The notes under the pieces: generated by a model
Told to the model about the DNA's origin: nothing
The model's database searches: none
What the model saw: the letters and a program-made list of their open reading frames with translations, nothing else
Made by a program: the position numbers and the translations under genes
Shown: positions 36,430-47,574 of the stretch, one piece after another
Numbering within the stretch: the stretch's first letter is position 1
How the letters are laid out: every line of letters starts with the position of its first letter
Assembly (NCBI GenBank): GCA_026018925.1
Contig: JAKSZU010000005.1
Coordinates: 87,127,386 to 87,191,385, forward strand
DNA length: 64,000 nucleotides
Direction: 5' to 3'
Source of the DNA: Tupaia tana
Taxonomy: Eukaryota; Chordata; Mammalia; Scandentia; Tupaiidae

Positions 36430-36680
36430 GGTTGGACCCATAGCTTCACGGTTAAGGGAGCTGGATTCCACATGGCTGACTGGAGTTTGAGTCTAGGCTC
36501 TGGTCACTTGAAAGACACACTGGACAAGTCTCTGTGCATGACCCAAATCCTGACAGGATGAGAAATGGAGAAGATACTATGTGACCATTTCATATTGTGG
36601 GATGCTTTCTCCTGTTCCCTATAAGAAGCTATCTGATAATTAAAAAGAAAGAAAGAAAAAGAAAGAAAGAAAGAAAGACA
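36430..36680 (+). mobile_element. Diverged SINE with a (GAAA)n tail
   Basis: 'ggacccatagcttcacggtt' head, B box 'ggagtttgagtctagg', 3' end 'gctatctgataattaaaaag' followed by a (GAAA)n microsatellite at 36,644-36,678. Confidence 0.65.
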
Positions 36681-36734
36681 ACTAGTAATATATACCATAT
36701 ATTAACATTATACTTAAGAATGAATATTTACCCA

Positions 36735-37480
36735 GAGAATTTAGTACATTAACATTCAATGTTATTATTGATATTTCCAGACTTGTCTCGACCATTAAGT
36801 TTGGCCAAATTCTTTTTTGTCTTTTTGTTCTCTTATTGCTGTCTGTCTGGCTTTAGTTTTCTTGATATAGAACACCTTTCATAATTTCTTGAAAAGCAGG
36901 TCTGAATTTGATAAATTCTTTCAGTTTTTGTTTATCTGAGAACATTTTTATCTTCCCATATAAAGGATAATCTTGCTGTGTATAGTATTCTTGGTTGGAA
37001 TTGTTTTTCATTTAACACTTTGAATATATTTCCTCATTCTCTCCTTGCTTGCATTGTATTTGATGAGAAGTTCAGTGTTAGTCTGATGGGATAGCCTTTG
37101 TAATTGACTTGACGTTTTTCTCTTGCCAATCTTAGTATCTTGTCTTTGTGGTTAATCTAGCTATGATTTGCTGTGGAGAAGATCTTCTTGGGTTGATTCT
37201 ATTTGAGGTCCTTTGTATTTTTTGGGTCTGGATGTTTGAGTGCCTCTCTAGACTTAAAAAGTTTTCTTTCAGAATTTCATAGAATAAATTATCAATGCCC
37301 TTATTAGCTTCTTCACCTTCTGGGATACCAATTTTTCGGATGTTTGGGCATTTCATGGTATCTAGTATTTCTCATATATTCGCCTCAGTTTTCTTGGCTG
37401 TTTTCTCAGTACTTTTGATAATTTTTTCTAGGCCAATAGTAACCAGAAAGATAATATTGAGCCCTTACTACAAAGAACTG
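36735..37480 (-). mobile_element. LINE-1 fragment: ORF1 second half, inter-ORF spacer and first codons of ORF2
   Basis: It aligns by eye with the intact ORF1 at 62.4-63.0 kb ('acactttgaatatattt', 'ttgccaatcttagtatcttg', 'atcaatgcccttat') but carries stops. The minus-strand pieces include a run like 'CPNIRKIGIPEGEEANKGID'. Beyond the ORF1 stop the minus strand reads the typical start of ORF2 (the 'ITLNVN' region near 36,770-36,745), so this is a piece of an ordinary L1 and a useful outgroup for the ORF1-only element. Confidence 0.82.
37132..37356 (-). pseudogene. Decayed LINE-1 ORF1 piece (74 open codons)
   Basis: The central RRM part of ORF1p remains open (CPNIRKIGIPEGEE, KGIDNLFYEILKENF), then the frame breaks. 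It matches residues about 164-240 of the intact ORF1 near the right end of the window. Confidence 0.8.
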
Positions 37481-37589
37481 TGAGAAGTTTTTGGTTTTCA
37501 GTGGTGGTATCTCCCTTTTGAAAACACTCTTAAAAACTTGTTTGTAATTAAGGCATGTTAGAAAAATGCTCACTCACTGTATCATAAAT

Positions 37590-38215
37590 AAAATTTTAGT
37601 TTAGATGGATTTATTTTGTGTTCTGCTATGTGCTCTTGGTGTTCATTTCTGTACCAATCTACACAAATTTATATTTTTCTATAGCCCTATCTGGTAAAGC
37701 ATGTTTTCCTATCTTGATATTTATCTTATCTTGTAGTGTCTTATTTACTTTTGGTCCTTTGCTTTTCTTTATATGCAATTTGTCTGTAGATAGATTTTTT
37801 TTTTTTAGGTTTTCCAAATAAACAGTGTAATTTGCAAGTCATGATAGGTTGTATCTACTTTCTATTGCTATACCTTCTAATTCTTTACTTTTTCCTGCAG
37901 TACAATAAGAGTGGGGATAGTGGGCTCCCTTGTTCTTTATGATCTTATAAAGACTATTTATATTTCACAGTGTTTTTTTTTTTTATGTTTACTCTTGGTT
38001 TCTTGTGGCTACCTCTTATCAAGTTAAGAAAGGTCTTTATTTTCCTATTTTATAAAAAATGTTTTATAATGATTGAGTTTTTTGAAATTTTTTGTGTCTA
38101 TCAAGCTGATTATTTAACTTTCTCCTATAATCTGTTACAATATTAAATTGTGTTAGTCAAAGTTGTATATTAAAACAACCTTATATTTCTGAACTATAAT
38201 AAAAGAATAACTATT
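37590..38215 (-). mobile_element. Older LINE-1 fragment, ORF2 reverse-transcriptase region
   Basis: Plus-strand phrases such as 'ggttttccaaataaacag', 'aagagtggggatagtgggct' and 'gtgtctatcaagctgattat' are antisense L1 ORF2 RT sequence, diverged and indel-rich. It lies next to the ORF1 fragment but is more degraded. Edges are approximate. Confidence 0.65.
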
Positions 38216-38314
38216 TGCTGTATGTAAAATAAGATATATAATCAAGACATTGAAAACAAAATATTTTATAATTCATAATAAATTTGTATTTTAACCATAA
38301 AATAACTAGTCAAG

Positions 38315-38500
38315 GGGTCAGAATATGGCATGGTGATTACTTCACTGGACTCTCACATGGCTGACCATGGTTTGACTCCCAGACCTGGTAACTTAAAATT
38401 ACTTCAGGCACATGTGCATGAATGTCCAAGATCCTGAGAGGAGAAGGGATTGTGGTGTGGCCATTTTCCCTGGGGGACTATTTTCCATTTTCCCTCTCAC
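38315..38500 (+). mobile_element. Long-type SINE, 3'-truncated
   Basis: 'ggggtcagaatatggcatgg', B box 'ggtttgactcccag', body to 'ttttccattttccctctcac'. The last 70 bp and the tail are missing. Confidence 0.75.
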
Positions 38501-38591
38501 TGATGGTTTCTGGAATAACAACCTCTTTAAAATATAATAGTTAGTTGAGCCCATTTTATGAAGATACTTTAAGCAGTATGTTTCTAACTTC

Positions 38592-38663
<72 letters not shown>
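38592..38663. repeat. (TA)n microsatellite
   Basis: About 70 bp of TA with a 'ca' and a 'tg' interruption. Confidence 0.95.
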
Positions 38664-39157
38664 TTATGTTATGACCCAATTAAAAGAAAGAATGATGTAA
38701 CAAATAAATATTATTTAATAAGAATGCTAATTTACTATTACTCTTGAAAATACAAGATTTTGGAGGATTTAGAAGACAAGTATTTCAATTAATATTGACA
38801 TAGATTTAATATTCTTTATTCTGCTTAACTGGAGTCAAATGAGATACATCTAGATATATATTTACTTCAATAAGTTTATATTTTACATAAACTTAAGTGA
38901 AAAGCAATAAGCCATTCATAATTTTTATTGCACTTAAACATTTAATTTAAGAGGCTTAGTAATGAATTTACCTATGTATAGTGTTTTCATCTATTTTGGA
39001 TTTCTACTTTAAAATAAACAGAATTGATGAGAATAAAAACAAAGCTATTTGGGGAAATATTAAGGTCACTGTTGATGGTTGCTAATTCATATTGAGAATT
39101 AATTTATTACGTGATTAAAATTTAATTTAGAAATGGTTAACATTCTCTTTTATTTAT
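38664..39157. other. AT-rich unannotated sequence
   Basis: Nothing recognised. Confidence 0.5.
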
Positions 39158-39407
39158 TATTTTTTTGGAGTGGTTGTTGCTATAGGGCGCCTGAGCTGTC
39201 CAGAAAGACAGAGAGACAAAGTGAGAAATCACCCACCCAGGGGATATGGCCACACTGAAGTCCCTTCTCCTCCATTCTCCTCTCAGGATCTTGGGCACGC
39301 ACACACATGCACCTGGCGTGAGTTTAATCAACCGGGTCTGGGACTCAAAAAGTGGTCGACTATGTGGGAGTCCAGTGACATAGCTGTTATGCCAACCGCT
39401 GGTCCCA
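39158..39407 (-). mobile_element. Long-type SINE with target-site duplication
   Basis: Antisense and complete. Duplication 'aacattctcttttat' (left, near 39,138) and 'aacattctctgttttt' (right, near 39,407). Confidence 0.88.
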
Positions 39408-40116
39408 ACATTCTCTGTTTTTATGAGAATGTATTTTTCAGGAAGTTACTGGAAGAAAAATAAAGGATATTTTCTAAAATAGGTGTACATTCCTGTATGC
39501 TTTTAGTGTATATAAGTATATAAATGGCTTTATCTGTACATTATATATTTTCAAATATAAAATGCTATTTTATTAGAGAAGTAGAACACCTTTGGAAAAT
39601 TTTAAGATATATCTCTGCACAAAAACCCACAGGCTATATAAAAATGACCTGTGTTGGATAGAAAGGAGAGCATATGTTCTGAAATAGATGAGTTAACTGC
39701 AATGGAAATAATAAGGTTTAAGAAGATTTTGTTCAGGTATAAATAATAAAATTTGTAACTAATTGGGTATAATTAAAAAAGAGAAAGAACAGTAAATGAT
39801 TCTTATGCTTGAATTTAGAAAAACTTCATTGAATAACTGAATGCCCAAATAACTTGGAAGGGTAATATTATACACATTTAGGGATGGAAATTATGGGGTA
39901 AAGTTGCTTTGCAAAATGTTTGTTTGAATTCTTGTTCCCCGATCCCCAGGTGTTGATATAAACAGGGTGACAACATCCTTGTGAACCCCTAAAAATAAGT
40001 GGTTATTGTAAATTCAACTTTCATGGAATGGGAAACAGAAATATACAGAGATGCAAAAAGAAAGAATGTGTGACTCAGTCTAGTTATAGGGAAAATCAGA
40101 AAGGACTGATATACAG
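39408..40116. other. AT-rich unannotated sequence
   Basis: Nothing recognised. Confidence 0.5.
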
Positions 40117-40312
40117 AACAAGGGGTCTTCAGAAAGTTTATGAAAATGCATGTTATCAAAAAACTCTGCAAGAACTTCAAATATTGGATTGTTAGAAATG
40201 TCATGACATATTTTTCTATGTTTTCCTGTGCAAAAATGCATAACAACGCAATATTTTTTCATCAAAATAAACTTGTACTTTAATTCCATTTTTCTTTCAA
40301 TGAACTTGTTGT
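40117..40312 (+). mobile_element. Mariner-like MITE, longest copy
   Basis: It starts 'aaggggtcttcagaaagttt' and ends 'ttctttcaatgaacttgttg'. The interior has 'tcaaaataaacttgtacttt' and 'aattccattttt', as in the other copies. About 45 bp of extra interior ('atgtcatgacatatttttct') make it longer than its relatives. Confidence 0.6.
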
Positions 40313-40483
40313 AGTCCCATGTCTTAGATATAAGTAGTCAAGAATACTTCTGACTAAGAGCTGCAAAATGGAGTACCATGTTTTGAAATATTTGAATAAT
40401 ACTAATGAGGACATGTGCAGCTGTAAATATTGGGTAAAGGCAGTCAAATACTAATCTTTAATTGTTCTATTGTAATAATATAA

Positions 40484-40690
40484 CAATATATTGTTTTTAT
40501 TTATTTAATTTTTTAGTTCATTTTCTTTTGTACATTCAATCACATTATTATTTGACTTACAAAATGGATATTTCAACAGGTGAACATTTCTCCCTAGTAC
40601 AGTTGATAAAACTATAAAATATCTTCAACGTATATAGATGTAAATACCAGATAACAATATAGTGTTAAGTAGTTATTTAGTATAATACAT
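40484..40690 (-). mobile_element. LINE-1 3' terminus
   Basis: Plus strand 'cattttcttttgtacattca', 'atcacattattatttgactt' and 'acaaaatggatatttcaaca' is the reverse complement of the L1 3' end at 47,755-47,825. It is heavily 5'-truncated. Confidence 0.7.
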
Positions 40691-40969
40691 GCATACTGAT
40701 ATTATTAGTTTTATTGAAACCTGTTAAAGCTGTCTAGAATAGTGGAGTTGAATTCATAAGCCAAGAGCAGGAGATTCCTTGGACTGCATTTTCACTAGGA
40801 ACCAGCAAGTTTTGACCCAAAGGAGGTGCTTAAAAAAAGAAATATATTTTTGTAACTCAACTTATCACTCTGGTGCTTAGGAAAGAGATTTTTTTCATTG
40901 GAAAAAGCTCAAAGCCAGCAATATTGAGGGGCTACAGATACATTAACCAGATGTCTTAAAAACTAAAAA

Positions 40970-41232
40970 GAAATGGGGATAGTGGTGGTAAAGTAATTAA
41001 GGCCCTGGATTCCCACATGGCCAAATGTAGTTTGAATTCCAGATCCAGTGGCTTGAAACTCCTGCCAGACATGTATACGTGAATGCCCAAAGTTACAGGA
41101 CGAAGATGGAGGAGAAGAGATTGTATTATGGCCATCACCCAGGAGTGGTGAAATTTTCTTTCTGTTTCAATGTCTCTCTGTCTCTCTGGCAAATGCACAT
41201 ACTCTATAGCAAAAAATCTCTTAAAAATTAAA
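40970..41232 (+). mobile_element. Long-type SINE, diverged
   Basis: 'atagtggtggtaaagtaatt' head, 'tagtttgaattccagatcca' B box and 'actctatagcaaaaaatctc'. Confidence 0.75.
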
Positions 41233-41317
41233 ACTGAAAAAAAGAAAACAGTATAGTAACAGTTTCTAACAAAATTGTATAACCTCTGAAACTATTATTT
41301 CAGTGACATTTTCAGGC

Positions 41318-41562
41318 TCAGCCTAGATGGTGCAGTCCCTAGCATACTGGATTCCATTGATGAAAGCCACGTGACCAATGCAAGTTTGGTTCTCAGGTGG
41401 GCCTGACTACACAATGAGAATGTGCTTGAGAGCGCAAACTCCTGAGGAGCTGGAGCGCTGAGAAACGGGGATATGGTGTGATGAGACCTTGTTGAGGATT
41501 TTCTCTCTTTCTCTCTCATACCATATGCACAGATATAATCTTCTTCATAAAAGAAAAATTAC
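41318..41562 (+). mobile_element. tRNA-derived SINE of a third lineage
   Basis: 'gctcagcctagatggtgcag' A-box region, B box 'ttggttctcaggtg', body 'aggagctggagcgctgagaa', 3' end 'tctctcataccatatgcaca'. It shares the 'tctcata(c/t)…tatgca' ending with the copy at 32.4 kb. Confidence 0.55.
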
Positions 41563-41763
41563 ATTATAAAGAACACAATTGAATAAGAATCATTCTCAGA
41601 TCCTACAAAACTGGAGATCAGTACAATTCCATTTATGTCACTTGCTGACTATGGATCTAAGTAATTTATTTTTTTATTTACCTCAGCATCATCATGCACA
41701 AAAATAGAAAATTAATTAAATTATTATAAATAAAGTCCTTAGCAAAATGCCTGATATAATATA

Positions 41764-41802
<39 letters not shown>

Positions 41803-41807
41803 ATATA

Positions 41808-41876
<69 letters not shown>
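41764..41876. repeat. (GT)n(AT)n(AC)n self-complementary microsatellite
   Basis: A GT block on the left, an AT block in the centre and an AC block on the right. The left arm is the reverse complement of the right arm, so the 113 bp can fold into one long hairpin. Confidence 0.93.
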
Positions 41877-41879
<3 letters not shown>

Positions 41880-42094
41880 CCATGTGCTATTATTAATACA
41901 ATTTCTATTCAAGGTGTTAGAAACATGTCAACTATGTGGTAAGTCTGGAGAACCTTGTTCCCAGATTAGAACAAAATTAAAAGTTGAAGGAACTATTTCT
42001 TCAAGACTAAGAAACTATTCAAAGAAGTAAGATATTGACAGGGAAAACTCTAGTTTTAGGGATGACCAGGTCCTGGAGTTCAAAAGATGCCATC

Positions 42095-42100
<6 letters not shown>

Positions 42101-42125
<25 letters not shown>

Positions 42126-42384
42126 CTTTTTTTGGAGAGGTTTTTGCTATAGGGCACGTGCGCTCGCCAGACAGACAGAGAGAGACAGAGAGATAGAAAG
42201 CAGGAAATCACCCCCCAGGGGGTATGGCCACGCCGCAATCCCTTCTCCTCCATTCTCCTCTCGGGATCTTGGGCACGCACGTACACGCGCCCGGCGTGAG
42301 TTTAAGCCGCCGGGTCCAGGACTCGAACTGCGCTCGACTACATGGGAGCTCAGCGACATAGCCATTACGCTAACTGCTGGTCCC
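42101..42384 (-). mobile_element. Long-type tRNA-derived SINE, young, with perfect 17-bp duplication
   Basis: Antisense, near-consensus, poly(T) of about 28. Duplication aagatgccatcagtttt at 42,084-42,100 and 42,385-42,401. CpGs at most consensus positions are kept, so this is among the youngest insertions here. Confidence 0.95.
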
Positions 42385-42401
42385 AAGATGCCATCAGTTT
42401 T

Positions 42402-43208
42402 CTATCTCTTCCTTGTTCACTTTGATCCACTTCATAATTTTCAAAACTAATTCTTAGGCAGGTTTTCTTTACATATTGGCCTTTATAATATTAGGAACCA
42501 GAGTCCCCTGGTTCTCAACTGCAACCATTTCAAAAGGAGAGATTCTTAGCTTTCTAGAATCATTAATAATAGTATGAAAAGGATTCTTATTGTCTATATT
42601 TGTGTCCATCTTTAATTCAATCTGGATCTAGGGGGGAGTGGCACATTATTGGCTATTCTGGGTGATACACCGACAACGGCAAAGCAGGACAATGATCCTT
42701 TTGACTTCATCTTTTGGGGAAAAGGGTAATTCCTGAAGTAAAATATCAAGCAATCAATAAATAACAGTAGTCCATAGTGCAGTCTAATTTTAATTATTGT
42801 CCTAATATCTCCTATTATGAATAGAATTTAATCACCTATATTTTCACGGTCCTTTTATGTGCACATGGTCATCCTACATATTTATTGCTGCATAATTAAA
42901 CACTCAAAATACAGTAGGTCAAAATAAAACCTTTTACTTGCTTGTAATTTTATGGAAAGGCCCAGTTGGGGATTCATGTCTGATTCATGTGGCAGCAAAT
43001 GCAGTGCCTACATTTTGTCTATCCATTCTTCCATTTCTCCTCACTTAGATATGGTGCTGCGTGCTCATTCTCTTCTTTTGTATGTTCATTACATTTTCTA
43101 AGGAGGCATGGGATTATTATTTTTTTTATGTTTCTTTGTTTGTTTTATAATGGCATGTTTGTACTTCTTATAGGACACCTAGGAAATGCAACTTACTAGA
43201 TATTCAAA
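42402..43208. other. Unannotated sequence
   Basis: The part at 42,870-42,970 ('tattgctgcataattaaaca', 'aaggcccagttggggattca') may be an ancient dispersed repeat. Not assigned. Confidence 0.35.
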
Positions 43209-43224
43209 AAGTAGGCTCACTACG

Positions 43225-43500
43225 GGAACCAGCAGTTAGCGTAATGGCTATGTTGCTGGACTCCCACGTAGCTGACCGCGGTTCGTGTCCTGGACCCGGT
43301 GCCTTAAAACTCACGCCGGGCACGTGTGCGTGTGTGCCCAGGATCCTGAGAGGAGAATGGAGGAGAAGGGATTGCGGCGTGACCATCCCCTCTGGGGGGT
43401 GATTTCTCGCTTTCTGCCTCTTTGTCTCTCTCTGTCTGTCTGGCGCGCGCACGCACCCTATAGCGAAAATCTCTCAAAAAAAAAAGAAAAGAAAAAAATA
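43225..43500 (+). mobile_element. Long-type tRNA-derived SINE, young, with target-site duplication
   Basis: 'gaaccagcagttagcgtaat', 'tgaccgcggttcgtgtcctg' and 'gcaccctatagcgaaaatct'. The duplication 'aagtaggctcacta' (43,209-43,222 and 43,501-43,514) is clear. The B box has one change from GGTTCGAGTCC to GGTTCGTGTCC. Confidence 0.93.
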
Positions 43501-43514
43501 AAGTAGGCTCACTA

Positions 43515-44062
43515 TCGGTCTAGCATTACTTCTGTAATATTATATTGGTCAGATTCAAGTAACTGAAGATCTTTTTGTTTTGATGAGAGACAAGTTCTTC
43601 TTGTAGAAGAAAATGTGAGAAGAGAGATAAGTATGCTTGGAAGCTTTTACACAAATAGAGGCTGTGGCAATGAGTAAGTTAGGCACCTCATACCTCATTG
43701 TTAACTAAATATCAAGAAAATTATATGAGACCTCTCCGATTCAATTTTGTTAGAAAAATCAGAATTTGAGGATTCATAGTTGTGATTACTATTCTATTAG
43801 CAAGTTATACAGCTAATCATTGTTTTATTATTTTAAGTATTTAAATCATTAGTAAGGTGTCTATTACCATAATTTCTTTTCTAAAACAAATAATCAGTGC
43901 TCCATGTCAAAAATTGATTGCTGATTAACACCATGATACCACACAAATCTTCTGATTGTTTTTAAAAGGCAGCTATTTACAAAGAACTCAAGTTATATGA
44001 TTAGAGAGAGTTTTACCTCTCCTTAACGACATCTTTTAAAACGTATACATGCATAACATAAG
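43515..44062. other. AT-rich unannotated sequence
   Basis: Nothing recognised. Confidence 0.5.
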
Positions 44063-44240
44063 GTCCAACACATGACGTGGAGGTTAAGGGGTCTGGATTC
44101 CACATAACCAATGTGCGATTTGGAATGGAATGGAGACTTGAAAACATTGCACTGAGCATGGGTGCATGTGAGTCAAAAATCTCGAGGAGGGGAAAGGATT
44201 GCAGCTTATCGCCTTGTGGAGCAGAGGTGGCTTATGACAT

Positions 44241-44283
<43 letters not shown>

Positions 44284-44305
44284 GCACACACTCTATGGAA
44301 AACAA
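44063..44305 (+). mobile_element. Old SINE with an expanded (CT)n
   Basis: 'ggtccaacacatgacgtgga' and 'gttaaggggtctggattcca' form the head. The B box is degenerate. A (CT)n run of about 36 bp at 44,244-44,279 precedes 'gtgcacacactctatggaaa'. Confidence 0.65.
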
Positions 44306-45376
44306 ACAAAAAAAAAACACACAAAGACAAAAGAAATGTATATCATAAACTAAGATTTGTTTAAAACATAACAGGTATTTTTTTTAGATTAGTAAATATT
44401 TAAAAACAAACTTTTTTACCATCTCCATTGTTAATGTTACTATCTCATGAACGTATCTAATGTATTTCTTTTTAGGGATTTAAATGATTATGCCTGATAT
44501 GCTACATAACTCTATTGTGATTTCTAAAATTATATGATTTATTATTCTTGCTTTTTATTATTCCCAGAACAGAAGTTACCTAGCAACTATTTAAAAGCCA
44601 TGTTTAAAATCTACAAAAATTATAGACTAAAGAGTTATCATGTGTTTTCAGAGACACATATTGATTATGATGCACCTAAATACTAAGACAATACACATTT
44701 TTTTCTCAACTGTATTAACCAGTTTTTCAGAAGATGATCAAAGTGTTGTGTTGTTTTACATAATAGGAACAGCACAATCCAAACTTGTCTCTTTCAAAGC
44801 ACTGAAAATATGCACAACTGCTGGTACTAAGAAACTTGTAAATGAATTCATATACTCACATGACCTTTTTTTCCCAAACATATGGTCATGTAGCAAGTAG
44901 ATTATTACAAATGGGTCTAGAAATAATTTCAGAAATTCTATTGCAATTCAGAAAATGAAGAAATGAAACAAAATAAGGATATTAAAATTATTTGTAAAAT
45001 AGAAGGTGGAAAAAGTATTCTGGCAGTAATCTTTATTTTGAATGTATTATCTTAGATAAGTTATCCATGACACTTTTCTATAAAACTACTGTAAATTATT
45101 TTAAATGCAAGAGAACTGCATATTTCAATTATTTCTTGTTTAAAATGATCACTTACAACCAGAGAACACATGTGAACATATGATAATTAAATGTTGAGAA
45201 AATAAATGTATTTTATATTTGACATGGAATCTTTCAAAAACAAAGTAAATATTATCATAGTTGTGAATATTTGTGAATATTTGTTTCTCTCTTTAGCATA
45301 ATTGAATTCATAAGTTTCCTCAAAAGAGCATCAATTAAATGGAATACTTATAGAATATTTTAGTTTATGGAAGACT
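44306..45376. other. AT-rich unannotated sequence
   Basis: No repeat or credible gene recognised. Confidence 0.5.
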
Positions 45377-45399
45377 CAATACATAAATTTTTTTTATTT

Positions 45400-45661
45400 A
45401 TTTTTTTTTTTGGAGAGGTTTTCGCTATAGGGCGCGTGCGATCGCCAGACAGACGGAGAGAGACATAGAGACAGAAAGCAAGAAATCACCCCCCAGGGGG
45501 ATGGTCACGCCACAATCCCTTCTCCTCCATTCTCCTCTCGGGATCTTGGGCACGCATGCACACATGCCCGGCGTAAGTTTTAAGCCACCGGGTCCAGGAC
45601 GCGAACCGCGGTCGACTACGTGGGAGTCCAGCGACATAGCCATTACGCTAACTGCTGGTTC
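45400..45661 (-). mobile_element. Long-type tRNA-derived SINE, young, with short target-site duplication
   Basis: Antisense and near-consensus, CpG-rich ('cgaaccgcggtcgactacgt'). Duplication caatacat at 45,377-45,384 and 45,663-45,670. Confidence 0.92.
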
Positions 45662-45703
45662 CCAATACATGATTATTTTGAAACATTTTAAATGTTAAAC
45701 TCC

Positions 45704-45947
45704 AGGGGCCAGCAGGTGGTTTAATGGTTAAGGGCTGGACTCTCACATAGTTGATGGTGTTTTGAATCCCAGACTCAGCATCTTGAAATTCACATGGAGC
45801 AGATGTAGATGAATGACCAAAATCCCAAGAAGAAAATGGACGAGAGGAGATCATGGTGTGGCCATCTCCTCAAGGGATGATTTCTTGCTTTTTTGTCTCT
45901 CTTTCTGGTAAGCACATGTGCCCTGCGGCAAAATCTCTAAATAAAGA
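45704..45947 (+). mobile_element. Long-type SINE, older head form
   Basis: 'ggggccagcaggtggtttaa', 'gtgttttgaatcccagactc' and 'tgtgccctgcggcaaaatct'. It lies between a young antisense SINE and the L1 copy. Confidence 0.82.
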
Positions 45948-46442
45948 AAAAAGTCAACTCCACCAAATTGTGAAATAAAATGAAATTAAATTAAAAACAA
46001 CAGGTAGACTGAGTTAGAACTGAAAAACGTAATTCCATTTGTGACAGCAACAGAAAGTATAAGATACCTAGGAATAAATCTAACCAAAGAAATTAAAGAC
46101 TTCCACAACTACGAGAAACTAAAATAAGGAATTGAAAATAACACAAAAAAGTTGAAAGATATCTCATGTTCCTGGATTGGAAGAATTAATATAATCAAAA
46201 TGGTGATTCTATCCAAATTAATCTACATATTTAATGTAATCCCAATCAAAGTACCAGGCAAATGTTTTATGGATATGGAAAAAGACAATCATAAAATTTG
46301 CCTGGAATCATAAAGACCTCATATTGCCAAAGCAATCCTGGACAAAAAGAGTAGAGAGGGCGGCCTCTCAATCCCAGAAACAAAAATATACTACAAAGCT
46401 CTGGTAATCAAAACATCATGGTCCTGGCACAGAAACAGACAT

Positions 46443-46790
46443 GTGGACCAATGGAACAAAATAGAGTGCCCAGAAATAAACTCCCAAACATACAGCCAAC
46501 TGATTTTTAACAAAGGTTACCCATCAATCCAGTGGGAAAAGGAAAACCACTTCAGCAAATGGTTCTGGAAAAACTGGATTTCCACCTGCAGAGAGTTGAA
46601 TCTGAACCCCTACCTCTCACCATTGACAAAAATCAAGTCAAGGTGGATCAAAGATCTAAATCTAAGACCTCAAATTATAAAACTGCTCCTAGAAAACACT
46701 GGTGAAAATCTGGGCAACATTGGGGTAGGCAAGGACTTCTTAAATAAGACCTCCAAAACACAGTCAATAATCCCCAAAATAGATAAGTAG
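46443..46790 (+). pseudogene. Remnant of LINE-1 ORF2p, C-terminal domain, 115 open codons
   Basis: This is the longest open piece of the dead ORF2. It reads through the conserved stretch 'WFWKNWISTCRELNLNPYLS' and 'SRWIKDLNLRPQIIKLL', which lie C-terminal to the reverse transcriptase in ORF2p. It ends at a premature stop and retains no catalytic residues. Confidence 0.85.
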
Positions 46791-47574
46791 GATTACATCA
46801 CACTCAGAAGTTTTTGCACAGCAAAAGGCACAATAATTAGTATGAATCAACAGTCCTCAGAATGGAAAAATATTTCTGTAAACTACGCATCAGATAAGGG
46901 ACTGATAACCAGAATACACAAGGAACTCAAGAAGCTGTCCTGAAGAAAAGATGAGCAACCCTATTAAAAGATGGGAGAATAAGTTGAAAAAAAGAAAAAA
47001 AAAAACTCTCTAAGGATGACATGGATAGACAAAAGGCATATGAAAAAAATGCTCAACATCCCTCATTGTAAGGGAAATGCAGATAAAACAACAATGAGTT
47101 ACCACCTAACCCCAGTCAGAATGACTAAGATTAAAAAAATAAAATTGCTGGTGGGGGTATGGTGAAAAGAGAATTCTCTTAAACAATTTGGAGATTCCTC
47201 AAAAATCTACAAATAGAACTACCATATGATCCAGCAATCGCTCCCCTTGGTATCTACCCAAAGGACAGAAGAATTCTTAATTGGAAAAGTGCTTGCACAT
47301 CGATGTTTATTTTAGCATTATTCACAAATGCTAAGATATGGAATCAACCCAAATGCCCACAAACAGATGAATGGATCAAAAGACTGTGGCACATACACTC
47401 TATGGAACACTACTCAGCTGTAAAAACAAGACCCTGGCTTTTGACAGAAAGTGGATGAATATGGAAGATTTACTGATGAGTGAAGCAAGCCAGGCTATGA
47501 AGGAGAGACATTGTGTCTCCACTTAATATATACTGAGTGTCTGCACTCTCTGAATGAAACTGAATGACTAAAGG

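Noticed and set aside
42870-42970. Ancient repeat resembling a dispersed LTR or DNA element
   Set aside because: Similarity is limited to short phrases; too weak to name.
46008-47470. Possible functional reverse transcriptase gene
   Set aside because: The copy starts after the catalytic region and has stops and frameshifts; it is a dead L1 piece.
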